This document shows positions 44,587 to 51,925 of a stretch of 64,000 bases of DNA, one piece after another. The first letter of the stretch is position 1; the number at the start of each line of letters is the position of its first letter. The notes beneath the pieces are model-generated. The model searched no databases. It had not been told where the DNA came from and saw only the letters and a program-made list of their open reading frames with translations. The DNA comes from Acidobacteriota bacterium (lineage in GTDB: Bacteria > Acidobacteriota > Vicinamibacteria > Vicinamibacterales > CAVVIG01), in assembly GCA_003222395.1 (NCBI GenBank), contig QHWB01000039.1:124001-188000 (forward strand), in the 5' to 3' direction. Made by a program: the position numbers and the translations under genes.

Positions 44587-45604
44587 GCGAGGCAAAGAAC
44601 GTATCGGCGATCTTGTGATAGCCGTTTGCGTTCGGATGCAGGCCATCGGCGCCGATCAGCGACAGGTCGTTGTTGAACGCCTGATGGATGTCGACGAGCG
44701 TCACACCCTCCGACGATGCCAGCAGCCGAATCTGATCGTTGAAGCCGGGCACGAGACTCCACGCCAGCGCCCGGAATCCGGCGGGATTCTCGGGCGGAAT
44801 CGTCGCGAGAAACACGCGCATGCCGCGGCTCTTCGCATCGCTGATCATCCGTCGAAGACCGCTGATGACCGTCGGAAAGATCCTCGAATCTCGATCGGCG
44901 AGATCGTTGGCGCCTTCCATCAGCAGCACGGCGCTGTATTGCCCCGACGACGTGAAGCCGACGAACCGCGGAAACGTCGTGGAACCGGTGACCGCTTCGA
45001 GTGGTTTGCCGGCGTTTGAGACCTGCGGCGTCTGCACCGTGTACCGGTCGCGAAGGGCATTCTGAAGTGCGCCCGGGTAGGTGTCGGCAAAGGGCAACTG
45101 AACCGCCGGCCGCAGACGTTCCCCTGCGTCGAACACCGTCGACGCGGTGTTCAGGCCGTTCTCGCCCCAGGTCATGCTGTCGCCGAACGCGAGGAATCTC
45201 TCGAGGGCGATTTTCGGCGGCGCGTTCAGCGTCACCGTGAACGTGCACGAGTTGGTGATGCTCTTCGCATCCGTCGCCACACATGTCACCGTCGTCGTGC
45301 CGATGTTGAACATCGAATCGCTCGCCGGCGTGCATGTCAGCTGGATCGGCGGAGTACCGCCGGTGGTCGACGCGGTTCCGTACCGAACCGCGGTCGGTTG
45401 ACCCGTGCTCGACGTCAGGGTCACGGCAGATGGACAGCTGATCCGCAATGGATCGACCGGCGGAGGAGGTGTCGGCGCGCTGGCGCTCTTTGCGCAGGCG
45501 CTGGCAAACACGCACGCCAACACGAGCGCGCACCGGAGCGAGCGGAACGGTGTGAGGCGAATCAAATGATCTATTCGCCTCACACTAGCCGGGGCATCTT
45601 GCAA
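44513..45604 (-). CDS. SGNH/GDSL hydrolase lipoprotein
   Basis: The ORF has 363 residues. A lipoprotein signal ends ACVFASAC, then a Pro-rich linker and a HYR-like beta-sandwich (LTCTPASDSMFNIGTTTVTC), followed by an SGNH hydrolase: FLAFGDSMTWGENG (nucleophile Ser block I), EGANDLA (block III) and GLHPNANGYHKIAD (block V His). Such enzymes deacetylate or esterify surface glycans. The ATG at 45604 would put a perfect inverted repeat inside the coding N-terminus, so a TTG at 45565 just before LIRLTPFRS is a credible start. It is on the opposite strand to the flippase-run genes. Confidence 0.8.
   Translation of the reverse strand: MQDAPASVRRIDHLIRLTPFRSLRCALVLACVFASACAKSASAPTPPPPVDPLRISCPSAVTLTSSTGQPTAVRYGTASTTGGTPPIQLTCTPASDSMFNIGTTTVTCVATDAKSITNSCTFTVTLNAPPKIALERFLAFGDSMTWGENGLNTASTVFDAGERLRPAVQLPFADTYPGALQNALRDRYTVQTPQVSNAGKPLEAVTGSTTFPRFVGFTSSGQYSAVLLMEGANDLADRDSRIFPTVISGLRRMISDAKSRGMRVFLATIPPENPAGFRALAWSLVPGFNDQIRLLASSEGVTLVDIHQAFNNDLSLIGADGLHPNANGYHKIADTFFASLRQQLEVSPGPTPTALPNILPTRR
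45551..45584. promoter_or_regulatory. Perfect 12-bp inverted repeat at the SGNH gene start
   Basis: TGTGAGGCGAAT and ATTCGCCTCACA are perfect complements separated by 10 nt (CAAATGATCT). The loop overlaps a possible TTG start for the SGNH gene. It may be an operator for a dimeric regulator or an RNA hairpin controlling translation. Confidence 0.55.
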
Positions 45605-45610
45605 ACGTCA

Positions 45611-45658
45611 AGTAGGGCCGACCAACGTGTCGGCGCACACGTTTGTTCCGTCCCTACT
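45611..45658. repeat. Palindromic repeat (family D) between the SGNH and lipoprotein genes
   Basis: AGTAGGG and CCCTACT enclose smaller palindromes GCCGACCAACGTGTCGGC and CGTGTGCGCCGACACG on the complementary strand. Boundaries resemble the elements at 8223 and 52412. It includes the stop codon of the repeat-domain lipoprotein gene and could serve as its terminator. Confidence 0.5.
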
Positions 45659-46967
45659 GAATCCGGCCGAAGGAGAACGTGAAGGAGCCGTTGTCGCCTG
45701 GCGGCAGCGCCACGGAGACGACGTTCGTCCGTTCACGCACCGACGAGACGTCGGTCTGTCCCCGCGCGTTGCCGGCCGACAGGAAGAATCCCATCTGTTC
45801 ACCGGCATGCGGCTGATAGCCGGCCATCGGACCCCAGCGCGAGTCGTACGCCCAGTTCCGAGCGAACTCGCTCAGAATCGGGGCCCCGGTGCTTGGACGG
45901 CCGCGCCACATCTGGATGAATCCTGACGTGTTCCAGCGTCCGCCGACGTTCACGACCGCCCACACGGTGTACTGGAGCGGACCGCTAAATCCCGGAGGAA
46001 TCACGTCGGGCCAGCGGTTCGAGTGGCTGAACTCGAATGAAAGTCCGGCGGAGCCCGACATATTGAGCCGTGTGATCGTCGCAGTCGCCGGCCAGCTCGC
46101 GATGTCGGGCGGCGAGTTGTAGACGGCGGCCGCGCCCAGATTGATCGCATCGTTCGGCGCCGGACCCACCGGACCCGACGGCGGGGGCGGCGGCGCGACG
46201 ACTGGCGCCGGCGGCGTCACGAACGCCAGCGTCGTCGACCACGGACCGAGCGTCGTCGGATCGTATGCGCGCACGTGCCAGTAGTAGACCTTTGCGTAGG
46301 CGAGATCCGAGGGTATGGTCAGCGTCGTTTGATTCGGCTGCTCCGCCGCTGTCCACGTCGCCACTTTGTTCGCGAACGTTTCACTGTCCGCGACTTCGAT
46401 GAGATACGTGATCGCGCCGACCGGACCCGAGCGCTTCGCGTTGCTGACGAGGAAGCTCGGATGGATCGTGTTGATCGCCGCGTTTGCCGCCGGTGCGACG
46501 AGCCCCGGAACCTCGATGACGATCGGGGTGAAGACGTCGAAGCCGATGGCCGACGTGAACGATCCGGTATTGGCGCCGTCTTCGGCGCGCGCGCGCCAGA
46601 AGTAGGAGCGCTCCGGCGCGAGCGGATCCGGCAGCCGCAGGCTCGTGCGCCCGCCGTCGCCGGGCGCCACGCTGTCGCGCGCGAACACCTTGTTCGTGAA
46701 GTTCGCATCCGTCGCGACCTCGAACGCGTAGGTGAGCGGCCGGACGAAATTGGTTTCCGCGTTCGCGACGACCAGCGTCACCGGCTGCTTGTCGACCGCG
46801 ATTTTCGATCCACCCGACGGCGAGACGATCGCCGGCACGGTGATGTTGACGCCGGGTACCGGCCCCGCGACCGTCGGGCTGAGGGGGTTGGAGCTTTTTG
46901 TGACGCAAGCCGTGAGCGCGATTGCCGCGCACAGAGCGGCACACGCCGAAGCAACTCTCGAGTTCAT
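45654..46967 (-). CDS. Lipoprotein with repeated FN3-like domains, paralogue of 48592-49902
   Basis: 437 residues. Starts MNSRVASACAALCAAIALTA followed by lipidation Cys; then three beta-sandwich domains of about 90-100 residues with the FN3-like spacing ...YFWRARAEDGANTGSFTSA, VYYWHVRAYDPTTLGPWSTT and similar. A C-terminal module of about 160 residues follows, including FSGPLQYTVWAVVNVGGRWN and NWAYDSRWGPMAGYQPHAGE. That C-terminal module is shared with the protein at 48592. The pair flanks a membrane GT gene. A surface-exposed glycan- or protein-binding role is plausible but unproven. Confidence 0.8.
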   Translation of the reverse strand: MNSRVASACAALCAAIALTACVTKSSNPLSPTVAGPVPGVNITVPAIVSPSGGSKIAVDKQPVTLVVANAETNFVRPLTYAFEVATDANFTNKVFARDSVAPGDGGRTSLRLPDPLAPERSYFWRARAEDGANTGSFTSAIGFDVFTPIVIEVPGLVAPAANAAINTIHPSFLVSNAKRSGPVGAITYLIEVADSETFANKVATWTAAEQPNQTTLTIPSDLAYAKVYYWHVRAYDPTTLGPWSTTLAFVTPPAPVVAPPPPPSGPVGPAPNDAINLGAAAVYNSPPDIASWPATATITRLNMSGSAGLSFEFSHSNRWPDVIPPGFSGPLQYTVWAVVNVGGRWNTSGFIQMWRGRPSTGAPILSEFARNWAYDSRWGPMAGYQPHAGEQMGFFLSAGNARGQTDVSSVRERTNVVSVALPPGDNGSFTFSFGRIQ

Positions 46968-47058
46968 TGAATGCACACCACTGCGTTTATCGGGTCGAAG
47001 AATTTGTGAGTTTAGTGCCGCCGCGCCGTGAGTTTGCGGGGAGAGTCCGTATGGTAGC

Positions 47059-48561
47059 ATGCGCGCGCCTCACGTGTTCCCCCTCGTGGACACCGATCGA
47101 CGGGAGCGGGCCGTCTTCTGCGCGCTTGCCGTCGCGCTGGTGCTGCTGCGCGGCTTCGTCGCGACGTCGTACGAGGGGTTTTTCTTCGATTCCGATCAAG
47201 CCATCGTCGGATTGATGGCGCGACGCCTCAGCAGTTTCCGCGAATTTCCGCTTTTCTATTACGGCCTGAACTACCTGCTCGCCGTCGAAGCGTGGATCAT
47301 CGCTCCGTTTTTCTGGATCGCGCGGTCGTCGGTCACCGTCATGCGGCTCCCCTTCGTGGCGTTGAACGCAATCACAGCCGTCTCGCTCGTCACCGCGCTG
47401 ACTGGTTCTCTGAGATTGCGACCAGCGCTGGCCTTCGTCGCAGCTCTGCCGTTTGTGATTCCGACGCCAGCGGCGGCAAATCATCTCCTCGAACTAGCGG
47501 GCGCCTGCGTTGAGCCGTTCGTCTACGTCCTCATTCTCTGGAAATTGCGCCGCCGCCCGCTGGCGTTTGGCGCCGTGTTGGCGGTCGCCTATCTCCACCG
47601 CGAGTTCGCCATCTTCGCGCTGCCGGCGCTCGTCCTCGTCGAGTGGCGCCACTGGATGCCGCTGACGCCAAACGGCGTCACGCGCGCGGCATGGTCGGCC
47701 GCCGGATTCGCGGTCATCTGGCTGATCGTCGACGATGTGAAGATGCATCTCGCCGGTGGAACGCTGGCGTTGCAGATGGCGTCGCTGCGCGGTCAGATAT
47801 GCCTCGATCGAGCCGGGCTCATCCGGCACGTGCGCGCGCTGCTCACCGAAGCGCTGCCCGCCCTCTACGGCGCGCGGCCGATGCCGCTCAGTGCGTTCCG
47901 CATGAACAGTCCTGTCGCCACTGGTTGGCCTATCGTCGGATGGATCGTTCTGGGCGCGCTCGTCGTGATGCTCGTGCGAATTGTCGTGGCGCGGGGTAGG
48001 GCCGCGCCACATTCGTGCGCCGACGGTTCATTTCACAGTGACAGCAAGTTCGGTCTCTACCTGGCTTGCGTCGGTGCTTTCACGGCTTGCGCGTATCCGC
48101 TGTCGTGCAACACTGGACCCGGCGCGCTGCCGCTGTTCCGCTATCTCCTGCTCGCGCTGCTGCTGCCGATCGGCATCGCCGCTGATTTTTTTCAGCGCGA
48201 ACGATCTGCGCTGCTGCGCCGCGTCGTCGCGTCGGTCATCGTGCTGTGGGCCGCGGCCAACCTGTTCGACAACGTTCGCGTCGTCCGCGCAGCGGTCGCG
48301 GATCCGCCGGGGAGCGAGCATCGTGTCCTCGTCGACCACCTGCTGGATCAGCGCATTCGCTACGCGCGCGCGATCTACTGGGATGCGTACGTCGTCGACT
48401 TTCTTTCACGCGAGCGCGTGATTACCGCATCGGTCGATCTGATTCGGATTCCGGAGTATCAGAAGGAAGTAGACGAGCACGCAGCCGCCGCCGTGATGCT
48501 CGAGCGTCTGCCGTGCAAAGGAAGAGAACGTGTCGCGTCCTGGTGCATTCAGAGACCCTGA
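47059..48561 (+). CDS. Polytopic membrane protein, GT39-like, unassigned
   Basis: 500 residues, about 10 membrane segments. The first extracytoplasmic loop has FFFDSDQAIVGLMARRLSSF, an acidic pair placed as in GT39/ArnT-like glycosyltransferases. A mid-region peptide GRAAPHSCADGSFHSDSKFG resembles repeat-derived insertion sequence (GTAGGG-type at about 47996). It lies alone between two lipoprotein genes on the other strand. A 13-bp hairpin follows its stop codon. Confidence 0.65.
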   Translation: MRAPHVFPLVDTDRRERAVFCALAVALVLLRGFVATSYEGFFFDSDQAIVGLMARRLSSFREFPLFYYGLNYLLAVEAWIIAPFFWIARSSVTVMRLPFVALNAITAVSLVTALTGSLRLRPALAFVAALPFVIPTPAAANHLLELAGACVEPFVYVLILWKLRRRPLAFGAVLAVAYLHREFAIFALPALVLVEWRHWMPLTPNGVTRAAWSAAGFAVIWLIVDDVKMHLAGGTLALQMASLRGQICLDRAGLIRHVRALLTEALPALYGARPMPLSAFRMNSPVATGWPIVGWIVLGALVVMLVRIVVARGRAAPHSCADGSFHSDSKFGLYLACVGAFTACAYPLSCNTGPGALPLFRYLLLALLLPIGIAADFFQRERSALLRRVVASVIVLWAAANLFDNVRVVRAAVADPPGSEHRVLVDHLLDQRIRYARAIYWDAYVVDFLSRERVITASVDLIRIPEYQKEVDEHAAAAVMLERLPCKGRERVASWCIQRP

Positions 48562-48576
48562 ACGCACCAGGACGCG
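48534..48576 (+). terminator. Strong hairpin between two convergent genes
   Basis: CGCGTCCTGGTGC (48534-48546) and GCACCAGGACGCG (48564-48576) are perfect complements with a 17-nt loop that includes the GT39-like gene's stop. The stem has no clear T-tract on either strand. Its location between converging genes suggests bidirectional termination. Confidence 0.5.
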
Positions 48577-48591
48577 CTGCATCGTAGTCGA

Positions 48592-49902
48592 TCAGTGGCG
48601 ACGGAGGCCGAGTGTACGCGTGCCGGCGGACAGGAACGTGTACGTCGCCGTATCATCGTTGTGCCACGGCACCAAGGCGACGTTCGACCGCTCACAGATC
48701 TGCGGGCATACCGTGAACGTCTTGTCGCGCAGGTTGCCCGTTCCGACGAACAACCCGACGGTCTCGCCATTCTGGGGCTGGTAGCCGTTCAGCGGTCCCC
48801 AACGGGAGTCGTAGAACCAGTTCCTCCCAACGTACGACGGCGGAGTCGACGCGGCGAGATCGCGGCCGTGCCAGAACTGAACGACGGCCGAGCAGAACCA
48901 CTGTCCACGGAGGTTTGCGCACATTCCGAGGGTGTACTGGAGCGTGCCGCCCCTTCCATCGCCGAAGTCCAGGTCGCGCCACCGGTCGGGTCCATCCCGC
49001 CGATCGAAATCGACAAGGAAGGCGTCGCCCGTAAAGTCCACGCGTGTGATATGGGCCGTCTCGTTCCAGCCGCCGAGGCCCGGCGGCGAATCGATGATAA
49101 TCGCCTGGCGCATATCGAACGGCACGTACTTGAACGAGAACACCGACGAGAACGGACCGGTGACGCCATTGCTCGGATCGGTCGCCTGCACGCGCCAGTA
49201 GTATGTCGCGTTGGTGGTCAGGTTCGCCGAGACCTGCGCTGTCGTCTGACCGTCCTGCTCTGCGGCCGTTGCGGCACCGATCAGATTCGTGAACGCGCTG
49301 GAGTCTGATACCTCGAACCGATACACGATTTGGCCCGCCGGACCGCTGCGTCCCGCGTTCACGACCGTGAGCGACAGCACCGAGCCGCCGGCCTGACCGT
49401 TGTTCGCGGGCGCTGACAGCGTCGGCGCCTGGAGAACCACTTCAGGGCCGATGTTGAACGTCCGTCCCTTGGAGAAGGGGCCAGCAAGGCTGCCGCTGTT
49501 GACGCGGGCGCGCCAGAAATAATCCTTGTTGCCCGAGAGCCTGTCGATCTTGAGGCTCGTCTGACCGTTTCCCTCGGCGACGCCATCTTTGCTGAAGACA
49601 ACGCTGCCGAACGCGGCATCGCTCGCGACCTGGAACGTATAAGTGAGCGTCGACGATCCGGTCGCCGCTGCGTTCTTGACCGTCAGCGTCAAGCCCTGAT
49701 CGCCGAATCGGAATCGCTGGCCGTCTGTCGGAGTGACGAGTTGCGGTGCGGTAATCGTCACGCCGGCTTTGGCATCGACGACGACTTCCGTCGAACCTTC
49801 GGATGCCGTGTCAGTCGGCCGAGTCGGGCTGCTCTTCTGGCATGCGGATACAGCGACCGCAAGGGCCAGAGCCGTCGATACACTTACAGACTTCAGTTTC
49901 AT
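48592..49902 (-). CDS. Lipoprotein with repeated FN3-like domains, paralogue of 45654-46967
   Basis: 436 residues. Lipoprotein signal MKLKSVSVSTALALAVAVSA followed by Cys, then a Ser/Thr/Glu-rich spacer and three beta-sandwich domains (KDYFWRARVNSGSLAGPFSK, ATYYWRVQATDPSNGVTGPF). The C-terminal module is LQYTLGMCANLRGQWFCSAV and GRNWFYDSRWGPLNGYQPQN followed by GETVGLFVGTGNLRD. Clear homology with the 45654 protein implies gene duplication around the GT gene. Function unknown. Confidence 0.8.
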   Translation of the reverse strand: MKLKSVSVSTALALAVAVSACQKSSPTRPTDTASEGSTEVVVDAKAGVTITAPQLVTPTDGQRFRFGDQGLTLTVKNAAATGSSTLTYTFQVASDAAFGSVVFSKDGVAEGNGQTSLKIDRLSGNKDYFWRARVNSGSLAGPFSKGRTFNIGPEVVLQAPTLSAPANNGQAGGSVLSLTVVNAGRSGPAGQIVYRFEVSDSSAFTNLIGAATAAEQDGQTTAQVSANLTTNATYYWRVQATDPSNGVTGPFSSVFSFKYVPFDMRQAIIIDSPPGLGGWNETAHITRVDFTGDAFLVDFDRRDGPDRWRDLDFGDGRGGTLQYTLGMCANLRGQWFCSAVVQFWHGRDLAASTPPSYVGRNWFYDSRWGPLNGYQPQNGETVGLFVGTGNLRDKTFTVCPQICERSNVALVPWHNDDTATYTFLSAGTRTLGLRRH

Positions 49903-50023
49903 GTGCTCCTACCGCGGTTTAGAGTGCGAAAGACGGACGCTGCGCCGCGACAAAGGCTGGGAAGCTTGCCGACGGCTGTGCGGGAGTCCACAGAATACGG
50001 ATCTGTGATCCCGACGTCAATAG

Positions 50024-51001
50024 CTATCGGCTGGAAAACACACGTTCGACAGGCAGGGTCTGCCGGATTTCTCGAATCACGTACGTCGGTTTGTTCTGAG
50101 ACTCGTGGTACGTCCGCGCCTGGAGCTCAGCCAAAAGGCCCAGCGTCACCAGCTGCACTCCCGTAAAGATCAACAAGATGCCAAACAGCAGCAGCGGACC
50201 ATGCTGATTGAGCGACATCGCGCCGATCAGACGTTCGAAGGCGAGCCACGCGCTGATGACAAATCCCACCAGTCCCATGATGCCCCCAATCAATCCGAAG
50301 ATCTGGAGCGGTCGGGTCGAGTACGTGAGTAAGAACTTCACTGTCAGAAGATCGAGGACGACGCGAATGGTGCGGCCAATGCCGTACTTCGATCGGCCGT
50401 ACTTGCGCGGGCGATGTCTGACGACCATCTCGTCGATGTTCGACGTCTGCTCGCTCGCGATCGCCGGCAGGAACCGGTGCATCTCTCCATACAACTTCAT
50501 CGGCTTCACGATCTCGGCGCGGAACGCCTTGAGCGAGCAGCCGTAGTCGTGCAGCCGAACCGCTGTCACGATCGAAATGAGCGCATTCGCCATCGTCGAC
50601 GGCATGCGGCGCGAGAAGAACGGATCTTGCCGCTCTTTGCGCCAGCCGCACACGATGTCGGCTCCTCGTTCGAGCGCGGCGACCATCGCCGGGATGTCCG
50701 CGGGATCGTTCTGCAGGTCGCCGTCCATCGTCACGATGTAGCGGCCGCGCGCGTGATCGAAGCCGGCGGCGAACGCAGCCGTCTGACCGAAGTTGCGGCG
50801 GAAGCGGATGACGCGCAGGTTCGCATCCGCCGACTGCAGTCGCGTCAGGATCTCGAAGCTCTCGTCGGTGCTGCCGTCGTCGACGACGATGATCTCGAAC
50901 GACCGTCCCCAGGCGGTGAGCGTTTCGAAGAGCTCCCGGTGGAGCTCCGCGATCGATGCCGCTTCGTTGCGAACCGGAACGACGACGGTCAGGTCGACCA
51001 T
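50024..51001 (-). CDS. Glycosyltransferase family 2, dolichyl/undecaprenyl-phosphate sugar transferase type
   Basis: 325 residues. GT-A domain MVDLTVVVPVRNEAASIAEL, VVDDGSTDESFEIL, GRYIVTMDGDLQNDPADIPA (DxD and DLQ), then two C-terminal membrane helices (GLIGGIMGLVGFVISAWLAF and LLLFGILLIFTGVQLVTLGL). This is the DPM1/ArnC/GtrB organisation; it would make undecaprenyl-phosphate sugars for the GT-C-like enzymes in this region. It is on the same strand as the DedA gene, 17 nt away. Confidence 0.92.
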   Translation of the reverse strand: MVDLTVVVPVRNEAASIAELHRELFETLTAWGRSFEIIVVDDGSTDESFEILTRLQSADANLRVIRFRRNFGQTAAFAAGFDHARGRYIVTMDGDLQNDPADIPAMVAALERGADIVCGWRKERQDPFFSRRMPSTMANALISIVTAVRLHDYGCSLKAFRAEIVKPMKLYGEMHRFLPAIASEQTSNIDEMVVRHRPRKYGRSKYGIGRTIRVVLDLLTVKFLLTYSTRPLQIFGLIGGIMGLVGFVISAWLAFERLIGAMSLNQHGPLLLFGILLIFTGVQLVTLGLLAELQARTYHESQNKPTYVIREIRQTLPVERVFSSR

Positions 51002-51018
51002 TTCTTTATGCCGCTATT

Positions 51019-51618
51019 TTATCGGCCTTTTCGGCCCTGCGCTCTGGTGGACCATAGATAGGCGACGAAGACGATGAGCAGGAGGCCGACGGCGACGAGC
51101 GACGCCTCGAGCGCATGCTCGCCCATGTAGGCCATCGCGCGATCGCCGTACTCGACCGCGAGAATGCCGAGAAGCAGGTAACGTCCGCCGCGCCCGATTG
51201 CAATGGCGAGCACGAACTGGCGCGCGCTGATACCGGCGACGCCGGCGAGCAGCACGAAAACCTTGAAGGGGGCTGGCGGCGGCAGCAGCGATGGAATGAG
51301 CACGGCCATCACCCCGTGGCGCCGCAGGCTCGCCATCGTGCGTTCGATGTTGGCGGATGCGAACCGCTTGCGGACGAGCGCCTCGCCGCCTTTCCGGCCG
51401 ATGAAATACATCACGAGGCAGCCGGCCATCGATCCCAGCAACGTGGCCACGACGTACACGAGCATGCGCGCCTTGTGCCGCGTGACCATGTAGACGACGA
51501 GCAGGTCCGCGATTTCGGGAAGTGACAGGAACGACGAATCAAGAAACGCGATGATGAAGAGCCCCGGGGCGCCAAGCGCCAGCGCGAGCGCGCGCAACCT
51601 GTCGGCGAAACCGCTCAT
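51019..51618 (-). CDS. DedA/VTT-domain membrane protein (YqaA type)
   Basis: 199 residues with about five hydrophobic segments. It has GLFIIAFLDSSFLSLPEIAD at the N-terminus and LPPPAPFKVFVLLAGVAGIS, the VTT-domain signature. DedA relatives move undecaprenyl phosphate or phospholipids across the membrane. Here it could recycle the carrier lipid used by the neighbouring glycosyltransferase. Upstream is AT-rich with a candidate promoter shared with the divergent small gene. Confidence 0.85.
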   Translation of the reverse strand: MSGFADRLRALALALGAPGLFIIAFLDSSFLSLPEIADLLVVYMVTRHKARMLVYVVATLLGSMAGCLVMYFIGRKGGEALVRKRFASANIERTMASLRRHGVMAVLIPSLLPPPAPFKVFVLLAGVAGISARQFVLAIAIGRGGRYLLLGILAVEYGDRAMAYMGEHALEASLVAVGLLLIVFVAYLWSTRAQGRKGR

Positions 51619-51687
51619 AGAACAAATTATTGATTATAGAAGGTGGGTCTTTGGTGTCGCGGCCGATCGGCCGATAGATCCAGGGAC

Positions 51688-51891
51688 ATGTCCGTCGCCA
51701 TCACTATTCTTGTGCTGTTCCCGCTGATGCTGCTCATCGACGTTCGGCTGGCCGTCATGTCAATGGTCGTGGCAGTCGTCATCCTGTATCGCCGCCGAAC
51801 GGCCACCCGGCGTCGCCGGAAGCTGGCGAAACCGGGCATCCCGCACGTCTCGTGGAGAGATCCCTGGAACACCGACGGCCTGCAGTCCTGA
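51688..51891 (+). CDS. Small predicted membrane protein
   Basis: 67 residues, MSVAITILVLFPLMLLIDVR, continuing LAVMSMVVAVVILYRRRTAT, with two hydrophobic stretches and an Arg-rich cytoplasmic tail. The ATG at 51688 is preceded by AGGGA. Codon use looks coding and there is little room for another gene. It lies 34 nt before the GT39-like gene. No family recognised; moderate doubt that it is expressed. Confidence 0.45.
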   Translation: MSVAITILVLFPLMLLIDVRLAVMSMVVAVVILYRRRTATRRRRKLAKPGIPHVSWRDPWNTDGLQS

Positions 51892-51925
51892 TCGCCGCCT
51901 CGCCCTGCTCCCATAGAATACGGAT

